Source: Leucobacter muris (GTDB lineage: Bacteria; Actinomycetota; Actinomycetes; Actinomycetales; Microbacteriaceae). Taken from it: 64,000 nucleotides of DNA. The stretch is from assembly GCF_004028235.1 (NCBI RefSeq), contig NZ_CP035037.1, forward strand, positions 1,116,001 through 1,180,000, given 5' to 3'. Both the position numbers and the translations under genes were made by a program. Under the pieces are notes generated by a model. The model worked only from the letters and a program-made list of their open reading frames with translations, was not told the DNA's origin and made no database searches. Of this stretch, positions 36,049 to 44,129 are shown one piece after another; within the stretch, counting starts at the first letter, position 1; each line of letters opens with the position of its first letter.

Positions 36049-37728
36049 ATGACCTCGAGTACCGCAGCGACGGCAGCGCAGCCGCGCGCCGAGTGGACCG
36101 GCCAGATCGGCTTCATCATCTCCGCCATCGGCTCGGCAGTCGGGCTCGGCAACATCTGGCGCTTTCCCGGCGTCGCCTACGAGAACGGCGGCGGCGCCTT
36201 CCTCATCCCGTACATCGTCGCGCTGCTCACAGCGGGCATCCCGATCCTGTTCCTCGACTATGCCATCGGCCACCGCTTCCGCGGTTCGGCGCCGCTCGCG
36301 CTGCGGCGGCTGGCCGGCAGGCTCGGAGAGGGCATCGGCTGGTTCCAGGTGATGATCTGCGTGTTCATCGCCATCTACTACACCGCGGTGCTGGCCTGGG
36401 CGGCGAGCTACTTCGTGTTCTCGTTCTCCCTGCCGTGGGGCGACGACGCGACCGGGTTCTTCGTGGGCGAGTACCTCAAGCTCTCAGACGCGTCGTTCAC
36501 CATGGAGTTCGTGCCGGGCGTGCTCATCCCGCTCGTGCTGATGTGGCTCGTCACGCTCGTCGTGCTGGGCGCGGGCGTGGTGAAGGGCGTGCAGCGGCTC
36601 AACATGATCGCGATCCCGCTGCTGATCGTCGGCTTCCTGGCACTCGTGGTGCGCGCGCTCATGCTGCCGGGCGCGGCAGACGGGTTGAACGCGCTCTTCA
36701 CGCCCGACTTCGCGGCGCTCGCCGATCCGGCCGTGTGGGTCGCCGCCTACAGCCAGATCTTCTTCTCGCTGTCGGTCGCGTTCGGCATCATGATGACCTA
36801 CGCCTCCTATCGCAAGCGGCGCTCGAACATGACCACCCCGGGCCTCGTCGTGGCCTTCGCCAACTCGTCGTTCGAGATCCTCGCGGGCATCGGGGTGTTC
36901 GCGACCCTCGGCTTCTTCGCGTTCCAGCAGGGCATCACTGTGAACGAGCTCGAAGGCCTCACGGGCGTGGGCCTCGCCTTCATGACGTTCCCCGCGATCG
37001 TCGCCGAGATGCCGGGCGGCCCGTTCTTCGGCGCCCTGTTCTTCGGTTCGCTCACCCTCGCGGCGCTCACCTCGCTCATCTCGATCCTCGAGGTCGTCTT
37101 CGCGGGCGTCATCGACAAGTTCGGGATCGGTCGTAAGGCGGTCTCCTACGGGCTCGGGGGCGTGCTCGCCGTGGTCTCTCTGCTGCTGTTCGGCACCACC
37201 TCGGGCCTCATCGCGCTCGACACCATCGACAACTGGGCGAACAACATCGGCATCGTCGCCTCCGCGGTCGTCATGAGCGTCACGGTGCTCTGGATCCGGC
37301 GCGCGGGTCGCGAGCTGAGCGGGCATCTCAGCGCCCTGTCGACCTTCAAGGTCGGTCGCATCTGGCTGTTCCTCGTCTCGGTGCTGGGCCCGGTCGTGCT
37401 GGGCTACATGCTCATCGCGACGGTGGTGAAGCTCATCAACGAGCCGTACGAGGGCTACGACGAGACCTACCTGCTGATCGTGGGGTGGGGCTCGGTGCTC
37501 GTGATGATCGTCGGATCGATCGTGCTCACGGCCCTGCCGTGGAAGTTCGCCCCCGACCGCTTCACGCCCTGGCCGCCGCTCGACGCCTCGGGCAAGCCGG
37601 TCGCGGTCGGTGCCGGGCCCGCGGTCGGGCGCCCCACCGGGCGCGGCGGCTCGACAGCGAGCCACATCAGCGGCCCCGCGCGGGGCGCAGCCGACGACTC
37701 CGCAGATATCGAGGGAGGTGCGCGATGA
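36049..37728 (+). CDS. metP: Sodium-dependent NSS-family transporter, MetP-like methionine/alanine importer
   Basis: A 559-residue protein with about twelve transmembrane helices. The sodium-site helix 1 motif GSAVGLGNIWRFPG is near residues 27-40, and helices 6-8 include FFSLSVAFGIMMTYASY. The last ~50 residues are a polar tail. AAGGAG lies eight bases before the ATG. The overlapping downstream gene encodes a metS-like small subunit, matching the C. glutamicum MetPS system that imports methionine and alanine with sodium. The substrate call rests on that pairing. Confidence 0.88.
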   Translation: MTSSTAATAAQPRAEWTGQIGFIISAIGSAVGLGNIWRFPGVAYENGGGAFLIPYIVALLTAGIPILFLDYAIGHRFRGSAPLALRRLAGRLGEGIGWFQVMICVFIAIYYTAVLAWAASYFVFSFSLPWGDDATGFFVGEYLKLSDASFTMEFVPGVLIPLVLMWLVTLVVLGAGVVKGVQRLNMIAIPLLIVGFLALVVRALMLPGAADGLNALFTPDFAALADPAVWVAAYSQIFFSLSVAFGIMMTYASYRKRRSNMTTPGLVVAFANSSFEILAGIGVFATLGFFAFQQGITVNELEGLTGVGLAFMTFPAIVAEMPGGPFFGALFFGSLTLAALTSLISILEVVFAGVIDKFGIGRKAVSYGLGGVLAVVSLLLFGTTSGLIALDTIDNWANNIGIVASAVVMSVTVLWIRRAGRELSGHLSALSTFKVGRIWLFLVSVLGPVVLGYMLIATVVKLINEPYEGYDETYLLIVGWGSVLVMIVGSIVLTALPWKFAPDRFTPWPPLDASGKPVAVGAGPAVGRPTGRGGSTASHISGPARGAADDSADIEGGAR

Positions 37729-37898
37729 CCCCCGTCGCGATCCTGTTCCTGGTGCTCTCCACCGTCGTGGTGTGGGGCGGCCTCATCGCGAGCGTGGTGT
37801 TCCTCGGACGGCGATCCGAGATCGCCGAGTACCCGCCGGGCGGCGACGACCCCGCGGGCGAAGAGGTCTACGACCTGCCACCCATCCGCGACACGTGA
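37725..37898 (+). CDS. metS: Methionine/alanine importer small subunit MetS
   Basis: A 57-residue protein with one transmembrane helix (AILFLVLSTVVVWGGLIASV, about 5-24) and an acidic cytoplasmic tail (DDPAGEEVYDLPPIRDT). Its ATG overlaps the metP stop (ATGA) and follows GAGGGAGG. Small size, single helix and position after an NSS transporter match MetS, which is required for MetP activity in Corynebacterium. Confidence 0.85.
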   Translation: MTPVAILFLVLSTVVVWGGLIASVVFLGRRSEIAEYPPGGDDPAGEEVYDLPPIRDT

Positions 37899-37937
37899 GC
37901 CGCCCGCGGCCGCACTGCGGCCCGCCGACGGGTGGCT

Positions 37938-38269
37938 CTAGAACAGGTTGAGCAGCAGCACGTAGCAGGCGGTGCCCGCGGCGATGCTGAGCAGCGCGCG
38001 GCGTCGGCCGAGCAGGTGCACCACGACCGTGACCGCCGAGGCCGCCGCGATCGCCCACACCTCGCCGGGGCGGGCGAGCACCTCGCCGCGCAGCACCACG
38101 ACGACGAGGATCAGCAGCAGGCCGGCGGGCATCCAGCGGCCGAGACGCTGCACGAGCTTCGACTTGCGCAGCGGCTCAGCACCGCGAACGGCACCGCCCG
38201 CAATGCGAGGGTGATGAGACCGCCGATCGCGATCGCGGCGATGAGGTACCAGAGGGGTGCGTCAGGCAT
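37938..38269 (-). pseudogene. azlD: AzlD-family branched-chain amino-acid exporter small subunit, frameshifted
   Basis: AzlD is the small partner of AzlC in branched-chain amino-acid export. From the ATG at 38269 the frame encodes WYLIAAIAIGGLITLALR and AVPFAVL, then shifts near 38172-38180. The rest (EPLRKSKLVQRLGRWMPAGL, later VVVHLLGRRRALLSIAAGTA) continues in another frame to 37938. Restoring one base gives a normal ~110-residue, multi-helix AzlD. It is either inactive or a single-base sequencing error; the site is not a long homopolymer. The start overlaps the azlC stop by eight bases. Confidence 0.8.
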
Positions 38270-39113
38270 CGCGGCCTCCCTGCGCGTCGGCGGAAGCCGA
38301 ACCGGCGTCGCCCTCGACAGTGCTGCCGGGCTCGCCCGATCCCGAGGCGCAGGTCGCGGAACCGCCGCCGGCTCCCGTATCGCCGACCGGCGAGACCGCG
38401 CCCGGCGCGGCTCTGCGCGTCAGGAGGTGCCGCACGACCAGCAGTGTGGTGAAGATCAGGAGGCCCGCGAGCAGGGCCGAATCGGGGGCGAGGAGGATCG
38501 CGACCGTCACCGCGAGGCCCGCGAGCACGATCGAGGGGACCTCGCGTCGGCTGCGCGCCGCGTCGAGGGTCATCACGATGAACAGCGCGTAGAGGGCGAA
38601 CTCGAAGCCCTCGATCGGCTCGGGCAGCGACGAGGCGATCGCGACGCCCACCAGGCCTCCGACCACCCAGTACGCCTGCATCGCGAGCTGTCCCGTCACG
38701 ATGCGGGCGGAGGTGAGCCGCTCCGGGGGCATCAGCACGTAGGTCGCATAGGCCTCGTCGATGAGGGCGTACACGGAGTAGGCGCGCGGCCACCCCCTCC
38801 GCACCCGCGACAGCGGAAACGAGAGCGCGTAGAAGACGTGCCTGAAGTTCAGGGCGAACACGGTGGCCGCGATGGTGAGCAGCGGGGTGGCCGAGGCCAG
38901 CATGCTCACCATCAGCAGCTCCACCGACCCCGCGAAGATCCCCACCGAGAGCGCGGGCGCGAGCCACCACGGCAGCCCGGCCTGCACGACCAGCATGCCG
39001 AGGGCGACGCCGAGCGGGAAGATCCCGATCCCCACACCCAGGGAGTCGCGCACGCCCAGCGCGATGCCGGCTCGCCGCGACGGGGGAGCGGGCGTGCGGG
39101 CTGCTGAGGTCAC
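38262..39113 (-). CDS. azlC: AzlC-family branched-chain amino-acid exporter large subunit
   Basis: A 283-residue protein with about seven helices and AzlC motifs (GIGIFPLGVALGMLV, then FAGSVELLMVSML and ALNFRHVFYALSF). The C-terminal ~45 residues are a polar low-complexity tail not usual in the family. The GTG at 39113 is the likely start; an ATG at 39149 is an alternative, and neither has a good ribosome site. It is divergent from an Lrp regulator, the arrangement of BrnFE-Lrp in Corynebacterium, so induction by branched-chain amino acids or methionine is likely. Its partner azlD is frameshifted. Confidence 0.87.
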   Translation of the reverse strand: MTSAARTPAPPSRRAGIALGVRDSLGVGIGIFPLGVALGMLVVQAGLPWWLAPALSVGIFAGSVELLMVSMLASATPLLTIAATVFALNFRHVFYALSFPLSRVRRGWPRAYSVYALIDEAYATYVLMPPERLTSARIVTGQLAMQAYWVVGGLVGVAIASSLPEPIEGFEFALYALFIVMTLDAARSRREVPSIVLAGLAVTVAILLAPDSALLAGLLIFTTLLVVRHLLTRRAAPGAVSPVGDTGAGGGSATCASGSGEPGSTVEGDAGSASADAQGGRDA

Positions 39114-39180
39114 CCCACTATGGTGCCCGAGAATCGCCGCAATGTGCATGCGAAGTCGGTCGCGACAACGGCGCCTGTGG

Positions 39181-39186
39181 CAATAT
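39181..39186 (+). promoter_or_regulatory. -10 element for leaderless lrp
   Basis: CAATAT ends six bases before the ATG at 39193 and directly abuts the ATG at 39187, favouring the later start. Confidence 0.5.
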
Positions 39187-39192
39187 ATGCGC

Positions 39193-39627
39193 ATGGACCG
39201 TCTGGATCGCGCAATCATCGATGAGCTGGAGCGAGAGGGGCGGCTCAGCAATGTCGAACTGGCGTCGCGGGTCGGGCTCACTCCCGGCCCGTGCCTGCGC
39301 CGGGTGCAGCGCCTCGAGGCCTCGGGCGTGATCCTCGGATATCGTGCCGTCATCGACCCCCAGGCGACGGCTCGAGGCTTCGAGGTCATCCTGCACGTCG
39401 ACCTGAGCACCCAGGAGGCGGCGGTGGTCGAGGGGTTCGAGCGCGAGGTCGCGCGTCTCGACGAGGTGAGCGAGTTCAAACGGCTCTTCGGCACTCCCGA
39501 CTACTTCCTGCGCGTCGCCGTCGCCGACCTGGTCGCCTACGAGGAGTTCCTCACCAAGCGCATCATGGCGCTGAAGGGCGTCGGCAAGGTGAGCTCGCAC
39601 TTCGCGATGAAGAACCTGAAGGGCTGA
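39193..39627 (+). CDS. Lrp/AsnC family transcriptional regulator
   Basis: A 144-residue Lrp-type regulator. The N-terminal helix-turn-helix begins MDRLDRAIIDELEREGRLS with recognition region SRVGLTPGPCLRRVQRLE; the C-terminal RAM ligand domain spans about 65-140 (GFEVILHVDLS, later FGTPDYFLRVAV). It is divergent from azlC, so it probably activates branched-chain amino-acid export in response to leucine or methionine. The start at 39193 fits both the family N-terminus and the -10 spacing. Confidence 0.92.
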   Translation: MDRLDRAIIDELEREGRLSNVELASRVGLTPGPCLRRVQRLEASGVILGYRAVIDPQATARGFEVILHVDLSTQEAAVVEGFEREVARLDEVSEFKRLFGTPDYFLRVAVADLVAYEEFLTKRIMALKGVGKVSSHFAMKNLKG

Positions 39628-39692
39628 GCGCGCGGGCCGACGACCGACACTCGGTCGGTGCGCCGGCTCTTTCCGCACCGGCGTCGGCTCGA

Positions 39693-39698
39693 TAGCAT
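39693..39698 (+). promoter_or_regulatory. -10 element for leaderless aldo/keto reductase gene
   Basis: TAGCAT ends seven bases before the ATG at 39706. Confidence 0.55.
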
Positions 39699-39705
39699 CG
39701 AGCCC

Positions 39706-40761
39706 ATGAGCCTCCACGCCTCGACCTCGCGCTACGAGCGCACCCCCGTTCGCCGTGTCGGCCGCAGCGGCCTGCACCTGCCGCTCCTCTCGCTCGGCCT
39801 CTGGCAGAACTTCGGCGACGATCGCCCGCACGAGACCCAGCGCGAACTGGTGCTCGGCGCCTTCGAGCGGGGCATCTTCCACTTCGACCTCGCCAACAAC
39901 TACGGCCCGCCCTACGGCGCCGCCGAGCGCAACTTCGGGCGGATCCTGCGCGACGACCTGGCCGCGCATCGAGACGAACTCGTCATCTCGACGAAGGCCG
40001 GGTGGGACATGTGGCCCGGCCCCCACGGTGCGGGCGCGAGCCGCAAGCACCTCGTCACGAGCCTCGACCGCTCGCTCGAGCGACTCGGCCTCGACCGCGT
40101 CGACATCTTCTACACGCACCGGCCCGATCCCCGTACGCCGCTCGAGGAGACCGCGGCCGCGCTCGACCACATCGTGCGCTCGGGCCGCGCCCACTACGTC
40201 GGCATGTCCTCCTACTCCGCCGACGCAGGCCGGCAGCTCGCCGGCATGCTGCGCCAGCTCGGAACGCCCGTCACGATCCACCAGCCCTCGTACAGCATGC
40301 TGAACCGCTGGATCGAGACCGAGGGGCTGCTCGACGTCGCCGCCGACGAGGGCTTCGGGGTGATCGGCTTCACGGCGCTCGCCCAGGGCATGCTCACCGA
40401 CAAGTACCTCGACGGCGTTCCCGAGGGCTCGCGCGCCGCGAGTCCCGGCAGCTTCAGCTCCTCGGCCCTCACCGATGAACTGCGCGACAGCCTGCGCGGC
40501 CTCGCCGCGATCGCCTCCGAGCGCGGGCAGAGCCTCGCGCAGCTCGCGCTCGCGTGGGCGCTGCGCGACCCTCGCGTCACGAGCCTCGTGATCGGGGCGA
40601 GCCGTCTCTCACAGCTCGACGAGAACTGGCGCGCGCTCGAGCAGCTCGACTTCGACGCCCAGGAGCTCGCGGAGATCGAGGACCTGCTCGGCCGCGCTGA
40701 CGCCGATGTCGACCTGTGGCGCGACGCCCGCCGTGGCGGCGAGGTGCCGCTGCTCGGCTGA
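39706..40761 (+). CDS. Aldo/keto reductase (YghZ/MgrA-like)
   Basis: A 351-residue NADPH-dependent reductase with the (beta/alpha)8 fold. Catalytic residues visible are Asp in [14 protein letters not shown], Tyr in the same motif, Lys in [12 protein letters not shown] and the position-equivalent His in [22 protein letters not shown] is the cofactor-binding loop. Length and the WPGPHG loop resemble YghZ/Kv-beta-type reductases that act on methylglyoxal or other aldehydes; the native substrate is unknown. It is convergent with the DUF1844 gene, ten bases apart. Confidence 0.9.
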   Translation: MSLHASTSRYERTPVRRVGRSGLHLPLLSLGLWQNFGDDRPHETQRELVLGAFERGIFHFDLANNYGPPYGAAERNFGRILRDDLAAHRDELVISTKAGWDMWPGPHGAGASRKHLVTSLDRSLERLGLDRVDIFYTHRPDPRTPLEETAAALDHIVRSGRAHYVGMSSYSADAGRQLAGMLRQLGTPVTIHQPSYSMLNRWIETEGLLDVAADEGFGVIGFTALAQGMLTDKYLDGVPEGSRAASPGSFSSSALTDELRDSLRGLAAIASERGQSLAQLALAWALRDPRVTSLVIGASRLSQLDENWRALEQLDFDAQELAEIEDLLGRADADVDLWRDARRGGEVPLLG

Positions 40762-40771
40762 ACGGGCCCGC

Positions 40772-41149
40772 TCAGATCACCGAGCCGGTGTACTTCTCGC
40801 CGGGGCCGGCACCGGGCGCGTCGGGGATCGCGGAGGCCTCTCGGAAGGCGAGCTGCACCGACCGCAGCCCGTCGCGCAGGGGGCGCGCGTGCGAGTCGCT
40901 GATCTCGGGGGCGCCCGCGGTGATGAGGCCGGCGAGCGCGTTGATGAGCTTGCGGGCCTCGTCGAGGTCGGTCTCGTTCTCGGGATCGTCGGCCAGACCG
41001 CACTTGATGGCGGCAGCGCTGAGCAGGTTCACCGCGGCCGCGGTGATGACCTCGACGGCCGGAACCTCGGCGATGTCGCGGGCCGCCTGAGACGCGGCCT
41101 GCGTCTCGGCCTCGTGGATCGATGCGTCCTGCTGCGGGTTCTCGCTCAT
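40772..41149 (-). CDS. DUF1844 domain-containing protein
   Basis: A 125-residue acidic cytoplasmic protein with the DUF1844 core ([20 protein letters not shown], then [16 protein letters not shown], about 32-78) and a polar C-terminal tail. The function is unknown. The gene is often found beside infC in actinobacteria, as here, divergent from the infC promoter region. AGGACAGC precedes the ATG. Confidence 0.88.
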   Translation of the reverse strand: MSENPQQDASIHEAETQAASQAARDIAEVPAVEVITAAAVNLLSAAAIKCGLADDPENETDLDEARKLINALAGLITAGAPEISDSHARPLRDGLRSVQLAFREASAIPDAPGAGPGEKYTGSVI

Positions 41150-41180
41150 GCTGTCCTGACTGTCTCGGGGATATCTGTGC

Positions 41181-41386
41181 TAAACTTGCCTGTGGTTCTC
41201 GGCTACTTGCCGAGATGCGGAAGAGGAGATTCTCCCACCCGGCACCGCTTTCAAGGTTACCGGGTAGTTGGCACCCCGCCGTTCGCGGCAGCTCGAGAAG
41301 GGTGCGGGCGGCGCGTGCGCGGCCCTGATCTCCGTCCGTCGCTCCGAATCCGGGGCGCCCATCACCTGAGATCAGAGGAGCCGGCG
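41181..41386 (+). promoter_or_regulatory. Structured infC-rpmI-rplT leader
   Basis: TAAACT at 41181-41186 is a likely -10. About 195 nt of non-coding leader follow. TCTCGGC (41197-41203) pairs with GCCGAGA (41209-41215), and CTGATCTC (41325-41332) pairs exactly with GAGATCAG (41368-41375), immediately before the infC ribosome site GAGGAG. ACCCGG/CCGGGT in between may form another stem. A regulatory role, such as L20-mediated feedback, is inferred from analogy with other infC operons. Confidence 0.5.
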
Positions 41387-41992
41387 ATCAGCGATCCCCG
41401 TACGAATGACAGAATCCGCGTCCCCGAGGTGCGACTGGTAGGACCCAGTGGCGAGCAGGTCGGGGTCGTCCCGATCGAGACTGCGCTGCGCCTGGCGGCC
41501 GACGCCGATCTCGATCTCGTCGAGGTCGCCCCGAACTCGAAGCCTCCCGTGGCGAAGATCATGGACTTCGGCAAGTTCAAGTACGAGGCGGCTCAGAAGC
41601 AGAAGGAAGCCCGTCGCAACCAGGCCAACACCGTCCTCAAAGAGGTGCGCTTCCGCCTGAAGATCGACAAGCACGACTACGAGACCAAGACGAAGCGTGC
41701 CGTCGGCTTCCTGTCGCAGGGCGACAAGGTGAAGGCCATGATCCTGTTCCGCGGCCGCGAGCAGTCGCGCCCCGAGATGGGCGTGCGCCTGCTGCAGCAG
41801 TTCGCCGAGGACATCGCGGAGTTCGGCACCGTCGAGTCGAGGCCCCGCATCGACGGTCGCAACATGGTGATGGTCATCTCGCCCATCAAGAACAAGTCCG
41901 AGGCGAAGGCCGAGCAGAACGCTCGCCGTGCCGAGGAGAAGGCCATCCGCAAGGCGGACAAGGCGGCCGGATCCGCCTCCGCCGGCGAGTAA
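41387..41992 (+). CDS. infC: Translation initiation factor IF-3
   Basis: IF-3 binds the 30S subunit and enforces start-codon fidelity. The 201-residue protein matches family sequence from its first codons ([19 protein letters not shown]), with the linker [14 protein letters not shown] and a charged C-terminal tail. The only start consistent with the conserved N-terminus is ATC at 41387, six bases after AGAGGAG. Rare start codons (ATT, ATC, ATA) are a known feature of infC and permit IF-3 autoregulation. rpmI and rplT follow. Confidence 0.95.
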   Translation: MSDPRTNDRIRVPEVRLVGPSGEQVGVVPIETALRLAADADLDLVEVAPNSKPPVAKIMDFGKFKYEAAQKQKEARRNQANTVLKEVRFRLKIDKHDYETKTKRAVGFLSQGDKVKAMILFRGREQSRPEMGVRLLQQFAEDIAEFGTVESRPRIDGRNMVMVISPIKNKSEAKAEQNARRAEEKAIRKADKAAGSASAGE

Positions 41993-42070
41993 TCTGCGGC
42001 GCACTGCCCCGCGCAGCTGCCCCGCGCCATACGCAGCCGTTCGCGGCGCGCACACAACAAGGAGAAATCG

Positions 42071-42265
42071 ATGCCCAAGCAGAAGACCCACTCGGGGGCC
42101 AAGAAGCGCTTCAAGCTCACCGGCTCCGGCAAGCTGATGAAGCAGCAGGCCGGCATGCGCCACAACCTCGAGGTCAAGGCCTCGAAGCGCAAGCGCCGCC
42201 TGAACGCTGAGCAGGTGCTCGCCAAGGGCGACGCCAAGCAGGCGATGAAGCTCCTCGGCCACTGA
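42071..42265 (+). CDS. rpmI: 50S ribosomal protein L35
   Basis: A 64-residue basic ribosomal protein, complete, starting [20 protein letters not shown], the L35 N-terminus. AAGGAGAAATCG precedes the ATG. It sits between infC and rplT in the conserved translation operon. Confidence 0.98.
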   Translation: MPKQKTHSGAKKRFKLTGSGKLMKQQAGMRHNLEVKASKRKRRLNAEQVLAKGDAKQAMKLLGH

Positions 42266-42314
42266 GCCGCGAGCACCCAGCTTTCATCTGAGATTTTCGT
42301 AAGGAAGAACTGAA

Positions 42315-42698
42315 ATGGCTAGAGTCAAGCGGGCAGTCAACGCCCACAAGAAGCGTCGCGTCATCCTCGAGCGCGCCGAGGGCTACCGCGGGCAGCGTTC
42401 GCGCCTGTACCGCAAGGCGAAGGAGCAGGTCACCCACTCCCTCGTCTACGCGTACAACGATCGCCGTAAGAAGAAGGGCGACTTCCGCCGCCTGTGGATC
42501 CAGCGCATCAACGCCGGTGCGCGCGCCAACGGCCTCACCTACAACCGCTTCATCCAGGGCCTCGGCCTCGCGGGCGTCGAGGTCGACCGTCGTATGCTCG
42601 CCGAGCTCGCCGTCAACGACCAGGCCGCCTTCGCCGCCCTCGTCGAGGTCGCGAAGAACGCTCTGCCCGAGGACACCTCGGCTCCGAAGGCCGCGTAA
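42315..42698 (+). CDS. rplT: 50S ribosomal protein L20
   Basis: A 127-residue L20, starting [19 protein letters not shown] with the basic tail that threads 23S rRNA, and the globular C-terminal domain ([19 protein letters not shown]). L20 often represses its own operon by binding leader RNA. GTAAGGAAGAACTGA precedes the ATG. A strong terminator follows. Confidence 0.98.
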   Translation: MARVKRAVNAHKKRRVILERAEGYRGQRSRLYRKAKEQVTHSLVYAYNDRRKKKGDFRRLWIQRINAGARANGLTYNRFIQGLGLAGVEVDRRMLAELAVNDQAAFAALVEVAKNALPEDTSAPKAA

Positions 42699-42716
42699 GC
42701 GCGCCATCCGTCGAAC

Positions 42717-42752
42717 GCACCCCGCCGCTCCCGCCGGAGCGACGGGGTGCTT
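42717..42752 (+). terminator. rplT operon terminator
   Basis: GCACCCCG (42717-42724) pairs with CGGGGTGC (42743-42750), with an inner GCTCC/GGAGC stem, then TTCT. Confidence 0.75.
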
Positions 42753-42865
42753 CTGCGTACGGGGGCCCGGCTGCGGTGCGAGTTCCGGCTTCGGTGAGGC
42801 GAGAGGGGCGGATCCGCTCTCACGGAGGCCGGATCCCTCACCGGACCCGGGCCTCGCGCGCCCGG

Positions 42866-42871
42866 TAGTGT
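42866..42871 (+). promoter_or_regulatory. -10 element for leaderless rRNA methyltransferase gene
   Basis: TAGTGT ends six bases before the GTG at 42878. Confidence 0.55.
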
Positions 42872-42877
42872 GGACGC

Positions 42878-43687
42878 GTGAACGAAGCGATCCTCAGCAA
42901 TCCGAAGGCCCCCCGCGTCAAGCGGGCCGCCGCGCTCGCGCGCAAGAAGGAGCGGCAGGCTCAGGGGCGCTTCCTGGTCGAGGGGCCCCAGTCGGTTCGC
43001 GAGCTGCTGGCGCACCGGCCCGAGCTCGCCGAGACGGTCTACGCGTCGATGGGCACCGAGCCGTGGCAGCACGAGGTCGACCGGCTCGCGTCCGAGGCCG
43101 GTGTGCGGGTCGAGCGCGCGACCGATGAGGTCTTCGCCGCGCTGAGCGAGACCGTGAACCCGCAGGGCGTCGTGGCGATCGCGCGCGTCTGGGAGCCGGA
43201 TCTCGCCGAGGTGCTGAGCGGCGCGCGGCTCGTGGCGATCCTGCACGAGATCCGGGACCCCGGCAACGCGGGCACGGTGCTGCGCGCCGCCGACGCGGCC
43301 GGCGCCGACGCGGTGATCTTCTCGGGGGAGAGCATCGACCCGTTCCACCCGAAAGTGGTGCGCTCGACCACGGGCTCGCTCTTCCACCTGCCGGTCGCGG
43401 TGGCGCCCTCGCTCGCCGAGGCGCTCGACGCCGCTCGAGCGGCGGGCCTCACGAGCCTCGCCGCCGACGTGCGCGGGGCGGGGCTGCTCGAGGCCCGCGC
43501 GGAGGGGGCGCTCGCGGGCCCGGTGGCCTGGGTCTTCGGCAACGAGGCGCGCGGGTTGAGCGAGGCGGATCGCGCCCTGGCCGACCGCTCGCTCAAACTG
43601 CCCATCTACGGCGCGGCCGAGTCGCTCAACCTCGCGACCGCCGCGAGTGTGCTGCTCTACGAGACGGCGTTCTCGCAGCGCGGCTGA
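42878..43687 (+). CDS. SpoU/TrmH family RNA 2'-O-methyltransferase
   Basis: A 269-residue SPOUT enzyme. The N-terminal substrate-binding domain (RQAQGRFLVEGPQSVRELL) precedes the knotted methyltransferase domain with motif 1 EIRDPGNAGTVLRAADAAGA, motif 2 VFGNEARGLS and motif 3 IPGxxESLN-like LPIYGAAESLNLATAASVLL. It probably methylates 23S rRNA or tRNA; it resembles the TsnR/RlmB-type genes commonly found between rplT and pheS in actinobacteria. The GTG start is leaderless. Confidence 0.92.
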   Translation: MNEAILSNPKAPRVKRAAALARKKERQAQGRFLVEGPQSVRELLAHRPELAETVYASMGTEPWQHEVDRLASEAGVRVERATDEVFAALSETVNPQGVVAIARVWEPDLAEVLSGARLVAILHEIRDPGNAGTVLRAADAAGADAVIFSGESIDPFHPKVVRSTTGSLFHLPVAVAPSLAEALDAARAAGLTSLAADVRGAGLLEARAEGALAGPVAWVFGNEARGLSEADRALADRSLKLPIYGAAESLNLATAASVLLYETAFSQRG

Positions 43688-43860
43688 GCACGGCCGCACC
43701 GGCTGACGCCCGCGGGCCGAACCGGGCCGCGGGCTCGGCCCTCGATTCCCGCGGCCCGGCGCCGCGGCCCGGCGCCGCGGGACGACGATCAGCCCCTGGT
43801 ACCACACCCGGGGTACTGCGGGCCGATGCGGCGCCGCGAGCGCGCCGCGAGGATGGGGGC

Positions 43861-44010
43861 ATGAAGCTCATCCAGCTCCTGCACCGGCCCGTCGTACTCG
43901 TTCCGACCGCGCTCGTGACCGCGTGCCTGCTCGCCGCGGGCATCGCGACGGGGGCCTGCGCCTATCTCGGACACGCGACGCGGGCCCTCGCCGCGATCCC
44001 CCTGCCCTAG
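43861..44010 (+). CDS. Small hydrophobic protein, hypothetical
   Basis: A 49-residue reading frame with a possible ribosome site (GAGGATGGGGGC) before the ATG. One hydrophobic segment (about 10-33, VVLVPTALVTACLLAAGIAT) predicts a single-helix membrane peptide. No family is recognised. It could be a chance frame; the G-rich site is the main support. Confidence 0.4.
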   Translation: MKLIQLLHRPVVLVPTALVTACLLAAGIATGACAYLGHATRALAAIPLP

Positions 44011-44129
44011 TGCCGCACGCCGGCGCCCGGCACGGCCGACCCGGCGACTCCCCGCTCGCCTCGGGGCGGAGCGGGGAGGCCGGGGCCGGGGATCCGGGGC
44101 CGGAGGCCCGGGCCGGTGCGCGACGGACC

